Assembly (NCBI GenBank): GCA_031279575.1 | Contig: JAITIG010000046.1 | Location: 1-35,094, forward strand | Direction of reading: 5' to 3' | DNA from: Bifidobacteriaceae bacterium | GTDB taxonomy: Bacteria > Actinomycetota > Actinomycetes > Actinomycetales > WQXJ01 | Length of the DNA stretch: 35,094 nucleotides | Part shown: positions 32,194 through 35,094 of the stretch, in pieces | How the letters are laid out: every line of letters begins with the position of its first letter | How positions within the stretch are numbered: position 1 is the first letter of the stretch | Translations under genes and position numbers: made by a program | Notes under the pieces: generated by a model | What the model was told of the DNA's origin: nothing | The model's input: the letters and a program-made list of their open reading frames with translations, nothing else | Databases searched by the model: none

Positions 32194-33396
32194 CTACTCA
32201 AAGTCCCGGCCAAGCTTGACCAAATCGATCACCGGAAGCCTCACAGTGCGCCGCAAGTCCCACCAAACCGCCCAGCCGTACACGCAGGCCAGCAACACGC
32301 AAACTCCCACCGCGTTCGCAACCACCGCCAGCGGCACCTGCCGCAGAAGAACCAGTCCAACCGCCAAGTCGGAGGCAACTGCCGTCGCCGCAGCCCACCC
32401 CAGAGTCCGCGCCACCGCGGCAGCGTAGAAGCGTTGAACATCCTCCTGGGAATAACCCAAGTGAACAGCTATGCCGATGTCACGGCGGGACAAACGGAAA
32501 TAAGAGCGGTACGAGGACAAGGCCAGCGCCAAACCGGACAGAGCTATCGCCGCGGCCAACACGATGGTCACCACCCCCCCGAGACTGATAGTGCTGAGCA
32601 GAGAGGGGAACGAACGCAACACGTAGCCAGCCTGGTAGCCCTCCGACTCCAGGGACGCGGCCACGCCGCGCAGGTCCTCCAACCGGTCAACCCAGACGAA
32701 GACCCCCTCGACGAGATCGAAGCCGAACGGATTGGTCGAGTCATACATTGAGGGGACCTCGCTCCAATCCAGCCCGAACACCGCGCCAAACACTGAACCG
32801 AAAGTCTCTTCATTGACGAAAACCAAGTTCCCTTGCCCCCCACCACCGAGCGCGAGGATCGGAGAGGCACCGTCAAGAGGCCGCGCTTCCAAGGTCATTC
32901 CAATCGTCGCGTCCGAAGAAAAACCACCCTCCTCGACGTTTACAATTGGCACATCCAGTTCAATAATTCCCTTTTCGTAAGCAGTGCTGTAGAGAAAGCC
33001 GTCCTCGAGTTGACTGTTGCCGAACAGGCCAGAGCCGCCGTCCTCCACACCTCTCACGAATACCGTTGCTCCTCCGTTGGCGGGTATGCCGAACGGGAGC
33101 GAATAGAGCGCGCTCACAACGCTCGACGGCGTACTCTTCGCTACCAAGCGCCGGATTTCAGACAAATCCTCGAACTTCACCGAGTCCAAGCCAGATCCTG
33201 AGAACTTGCCGGCTACCTGGACATAATGCGTATTCGGGTTGTCCAACACACTTTGACGCGCCCCGTCCGCCTGCCACTCAAGAAAACAGGCCATCACCAC
33301 AGATATGGTGAGCGTGACGCACAGCGAGAGTCTTGCGCGTCGGATGAACTTCGACGCCTTCCCTACTATTAGGCCGCCAACCAGCCGGTCACTCAC
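32194..33396 (-). CDS. FtsX/MacB-type ABC permease
   Basis: This 400-residue membrane protein has the four-helix FtsX/MacB layout. One helix near 23-40 is followed by a long extracellular domain (about 42-268), then helices near 271-295, 326-351 and 355-377. The cytoplasmic stretch SRRDIGIAVHLGYSQEDVQR is the coupling-helix region of the family (RREIGILRALG-like). Such permeases work by mechanical coupling and move or release lipoproteins, peptides or antibiotics rather than importing solutes. The GTG at 33396 has GGAGG 7 bases upstream and overlaps the ATPase stop by 8 bases, so the two subunits are coupled. Base composition is strikingly AT-richer (parts near 42-57% GC by count). Confidence 0.85.
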   Translation of the reverse strand: MSDRLVGGLIVGKASKFIRRARLSLCVTLTISVVMACFLEWQADGARQSVLDNPNTHYVQVAGKFSGSGLDSVKFEDLSEIRRLVAKSTPSSVVSALYSLPFGIPANGGATVFVRGVEDGGSGLFGNSQLEDGFLYSTAYEKGIIELDVPIVNVEEGGFSSDATIGMTLEARPLDGASPILALGGGGQGNLVFVNEETFGSVFGAVFGLDWSEVPSMYDSTNPFGFDLVEGVFVWVDRLEDLRGVAASLESEGYQAGYVLRSFPSLLSTISLGGVVTIVLAAAIALSGLALALSSYRSYFRLSRRDIGIAVHLGYSQEDVQRFYAAAVARTLGWAAATAVASDLAVGLVLLRQVPLAVVANAVGVCVLLACVYGWAVWWDLRRTVRLPVIDLVKLGRDFE

Positions 33397-34018
33397 CAAC
33401 GAGCCTCCCGTCCTTCAACAGGAGCCTGATCGGCTCTGTAAGCCTTTCAAGCAACGACATGTCGTGAGTCACGACAACCTTCGTGCATCCCTCGAAAGCG
33501 CCGTCGATCACCCCGCACACCTGCGCGATGGCTTCCTCATCCAGGGAACTGCAGGGCTCGTCGAACAACACCGCGTGAGGGCGTCCAGCCAGGATTTGGG
33601 CGAGTTGGAGGCGCTTCTTCTCGCCGCCTGACAGCAGCGCCGCACGATGCTCGGCGAGGTGCAGCAAACCCACAGACTCGAGTCTATCATCGATCGTTGG
33701 GACACGGTCGGCCACTCCAACCCGAGCATTTGCGGCAATCACGACATTAGACCGCACCGACAGCGCAGAAAACAAGAGGTCGTCCTGGAACAGATATCCC
33801 ACCGGACCCCGCCGCGTCACCCGCCCCGCATCCGGGACCACATAGCCAGCCAACACGTTGAGCAGCGTCGTCTTCCCGGCCCCGCTCCTTCCTGTAATCA
33901 CATAAGTGCGCCCCTCCAAGAAGGAGTAGGTGACGCGGTTCAGCGCGGCGGAGCCGCCATCCCAGCGCTTGCTCACCTCGTCCAAGCTGAACGCGCATGA
34001 ACGGCTGTTCCGCGTCAT
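33389..34018 (-). CDS. LolD/MacB-like ABC transporter ATPase
   Basis: This 209-residue ABC ATPase powers the FtsX-type permease encoded next. Walker A is GRSGAGKT (43-50), Q-loop Q78, signature LSGGE (129-133), Walker B AVLFDEP (149-155) and H-loop H185 (VVTHDMSLL). Length and motif spacing match the LolD/MacB/FtsE class. It is the first gene of the cassette, followed by the permease (8-base overlap) and then lipoprotein 2. The drop in GC content begins at about this gene. Confidence 0.9.
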   Translation of the reverse strand: MTRNSRSCAFSLDEVSKRWDGGSAALNRVTYSFLEGRTYVITGRSGAGKTTLLNVLAGYVVPDAGRVTRRGPVGYLFQDDLLFSALSVRSNVVIAANARVGVADRVPTIDDRLESVGLLHLAEHRAALLSGGEKKRLQLAQILAGRPHAVLFDEPCSSLDEEAIAQVCGVIDGAFEGCTKVVVTHDMSLLERLTEPIRLLLKDGRLVGE

Positions 34019-34090
34019 GAGCCCCCGAATCTCTCAACTCCGCCGTCGCGGTTGGCCGCCGGGGCGAATCAACCCGCCGGCCGGCGGCGC

Positions 34091-35094
34091 CTAGACCGGG
34101 GCCAGGGCCAGTTGGCGGTCGGCGGCCAGGGCCAGCAGGTCTTCGTCGTGGCTGATCAGCAGCACGGCCGCGCCGCCGGCGATGGCGGCGGCCTGGCGGA
34201 TCTGGGTGGCGATGGAGACCAGATGGCGGCGGTCGACCCCGGAACTGGGCTCGTCGAAGACCACGATGCGCCGGCCGGCCAGGCGGGCGGCGGCCACCAC
34301 CAGGCGTTGCTGCTGGCCGCCGGACAGCGACAGGGGGTGGCGTTGGGCCAGGTCCGCCAAGTCGAGCTGGGCCAGCACCGACGCGGCGCCGGGGCCGCCC
34401 GGGGCGCGTTCGGCCGCCAACTCGATCTCGCCTTGGACGGTGTCGGAGAACAGTTGGCGCTGGACATCCTGCATCACGATGGCGCTGAGGCGCTGGCGGG
34501 CGCGCCGGCTCAAGGCCCGGCCCTCCAACCGCACCTGGCCGGCCGAGCGGACCAACCCGGCCACCACCCGGGCCAAGGTCGACTTGCCGGCGCCGTTGGG
34601 GCCGCGCACGGCCGTCACCTCGCCCAAGGCGAAACGCGCCTGGTCGATTCCGAGCACCAGCCTTCCGCCCAGTTGGCACCCGATGCCCTCCAGTTCGAGG
34701 GCCGGGCCGGGCGGAACCTGGGCGGGGGCGACCGGCGGGGCCACGCTGGCGCCTGACGCCGCCACGGCCGGCAGTTGGGCCGGGCGGACCTGGCCGCGCA
34801 AACCCAGGCGCTCCAACTCCGCCTCCGCAATGGCCCGGAACTGCTCCCCCGTCCACTCGGCGCCGATCCGCCCGTCCCGCACCACCACCACGCGGTCGAC
34901 CAGCTCGCGCAGGTAGCCCAGCCGGTGCTCGGCCACCACGATGGTCAAACCGGCCCCGCGCAAACCGGCCAAAGCGGCGCCAAGCCGGCGCACGGCATCG
35001 GCCGACAAATTGGAGCTGGGCTCGTCCAACACCAGCAGGCGGGGGCGGTGGGCGGTGGCGGCGGCGATGGCGACCTGCTGCTGGAGGCCGCCGG
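34091..35094 (-). CDS. ECF-type transporter double ATPase, C-terminal part (cut by window edge)
   Basis: This is the C-terminal two thirds of a fused two-ATPase subunit of an energy-coupling-factor (vitamin or metal) importer. The visible part opens in the signature motif of the first ATPase domain (GGLQQQVAIAAATAH) and its Walker B LLVLDEPSSNLS, then a Pro/Ala linker. The second domain is complete: Walker A GPNGAGKST, signature LSGGQQQR, Walker B IVVFDEPSSGVD and H-loop LLISHD. The N-terminal Walker A and any EcfT or substrate-binding partner lie beyond the edge, so the substrate cannot be read. GC content is back to the high level of the chromosome. A 14-bp palindrome (34074-34087) just after its stop may terminate it. 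Confidence 0.9.
   Translation of the reverse strand, partial: GGLQQQVAIAAATAHRPRLLVLDEPSSNLSADAVRRLGAALAGLRGAGLTIVVAEHRLGYLRELVDRVVVVRDGRIGAEWTGEQFRAIAEAELERLGLRGQVRPAQLPAVAASGASVAPPVAPAQVPPGPALELEGIGCQLGGRLVLGIDQARFALGEVTAVRGPNGAGKSTLARVVAGLVRSAGQVRLEGRALSRRARQRLSAIVMQDVQRQLFSDTVQGEIELAAERAPGGPGAASVLAQLDLADLAQRHPLSLSGGQQQRLVVAAARLAGRRIVVFDEPSSGVDRRHLVSIATQIRQAAAIAGGAAVLLISHDEDLLALAADRQLALAPV

Overview
The window is about 35 kb of chromosome from a very GC-rich Actinomycetota bacterium. By eye the GC content is well above 70% except near 31-34 kb. The phylum call rests on paired clpP1-clpP2 genes, a DosS/DevS-type sensor kinase, an RNase E with a huge Ala/Pro/Lys N-terminal tail, and several genes with a TANNNT -10 box 6-8 bases before the start codon (leaderless transcription). 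I cannot name the genus. Almost every gene is chromosomal housekeeping; there are no rRNA or tRNA genes, phage, IS or CRISPR that I can see.

Layout. 1-2,622 (minus): rplU-rpmA-obgE-proB, with proB cut by the window edge. 2,863-6,690 (minus): cydA-cydB, cytochrome bd oxidase; CydB carries a roughly 370-residue repeat-containing insertion in its last extracellular loop. 6,691-6,944: a regulatory region between the divergent cydA and radical SAM genes, holding a near-perfect DosR/DevR-type palindrome. 6,945-12,890 (plus): a radical SAM protein, its DUF2344 partner and RNase E. 12,918-16,318 (plus): cydD-cydC, the ABC exporter needed to assemble cytochrome bd. 16,343-18,022 (plus): a DosS-like histidine kinase without the heme-ligand histidine. 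18,019-23,959 (minus): aspA, then the nnr-alr-tsaE-tsaB-rimI operon (NAD(P)HX repair, D-alanine, t6A tRNA modification, S18 acetylation). 24,063-26,827 (minus): glmS and a class IV aminotransferase (PabC-like). 26,958-29,857 (minus): tig-clpP1-clpP2. 29,970-34,018: two paralogous cysteine-conserved lipoproteins in convergent orientation, the second beside a MacB/LolD-like ABC ATPase and FtsX-type permease in noticeably lower-GC DNA, likely a transferred cassette. 34,091-end: a partial double-ATPase of ECF type.

How it fits together. cydAB, cydDC, the DosS-like kinase and aspA (fumarate production) point to a low-oxygen respiration theme, and the DosR-like box upstream of cydA gives a plausible regulatory link. 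Gene order suggests one inversion: flipping about 2.7-12.9 kb would restore both the usual radicalSAM-DUF2344-rne-rplU-rpmA-obgE-proB order and a contiguous cydABDC-kinase operon.

The most unusual items are the CydB insertion, the inversion signature, the DosR-type box paired with a kinase lacking its heme ligand, and the lipoprotein/ABC cassette.
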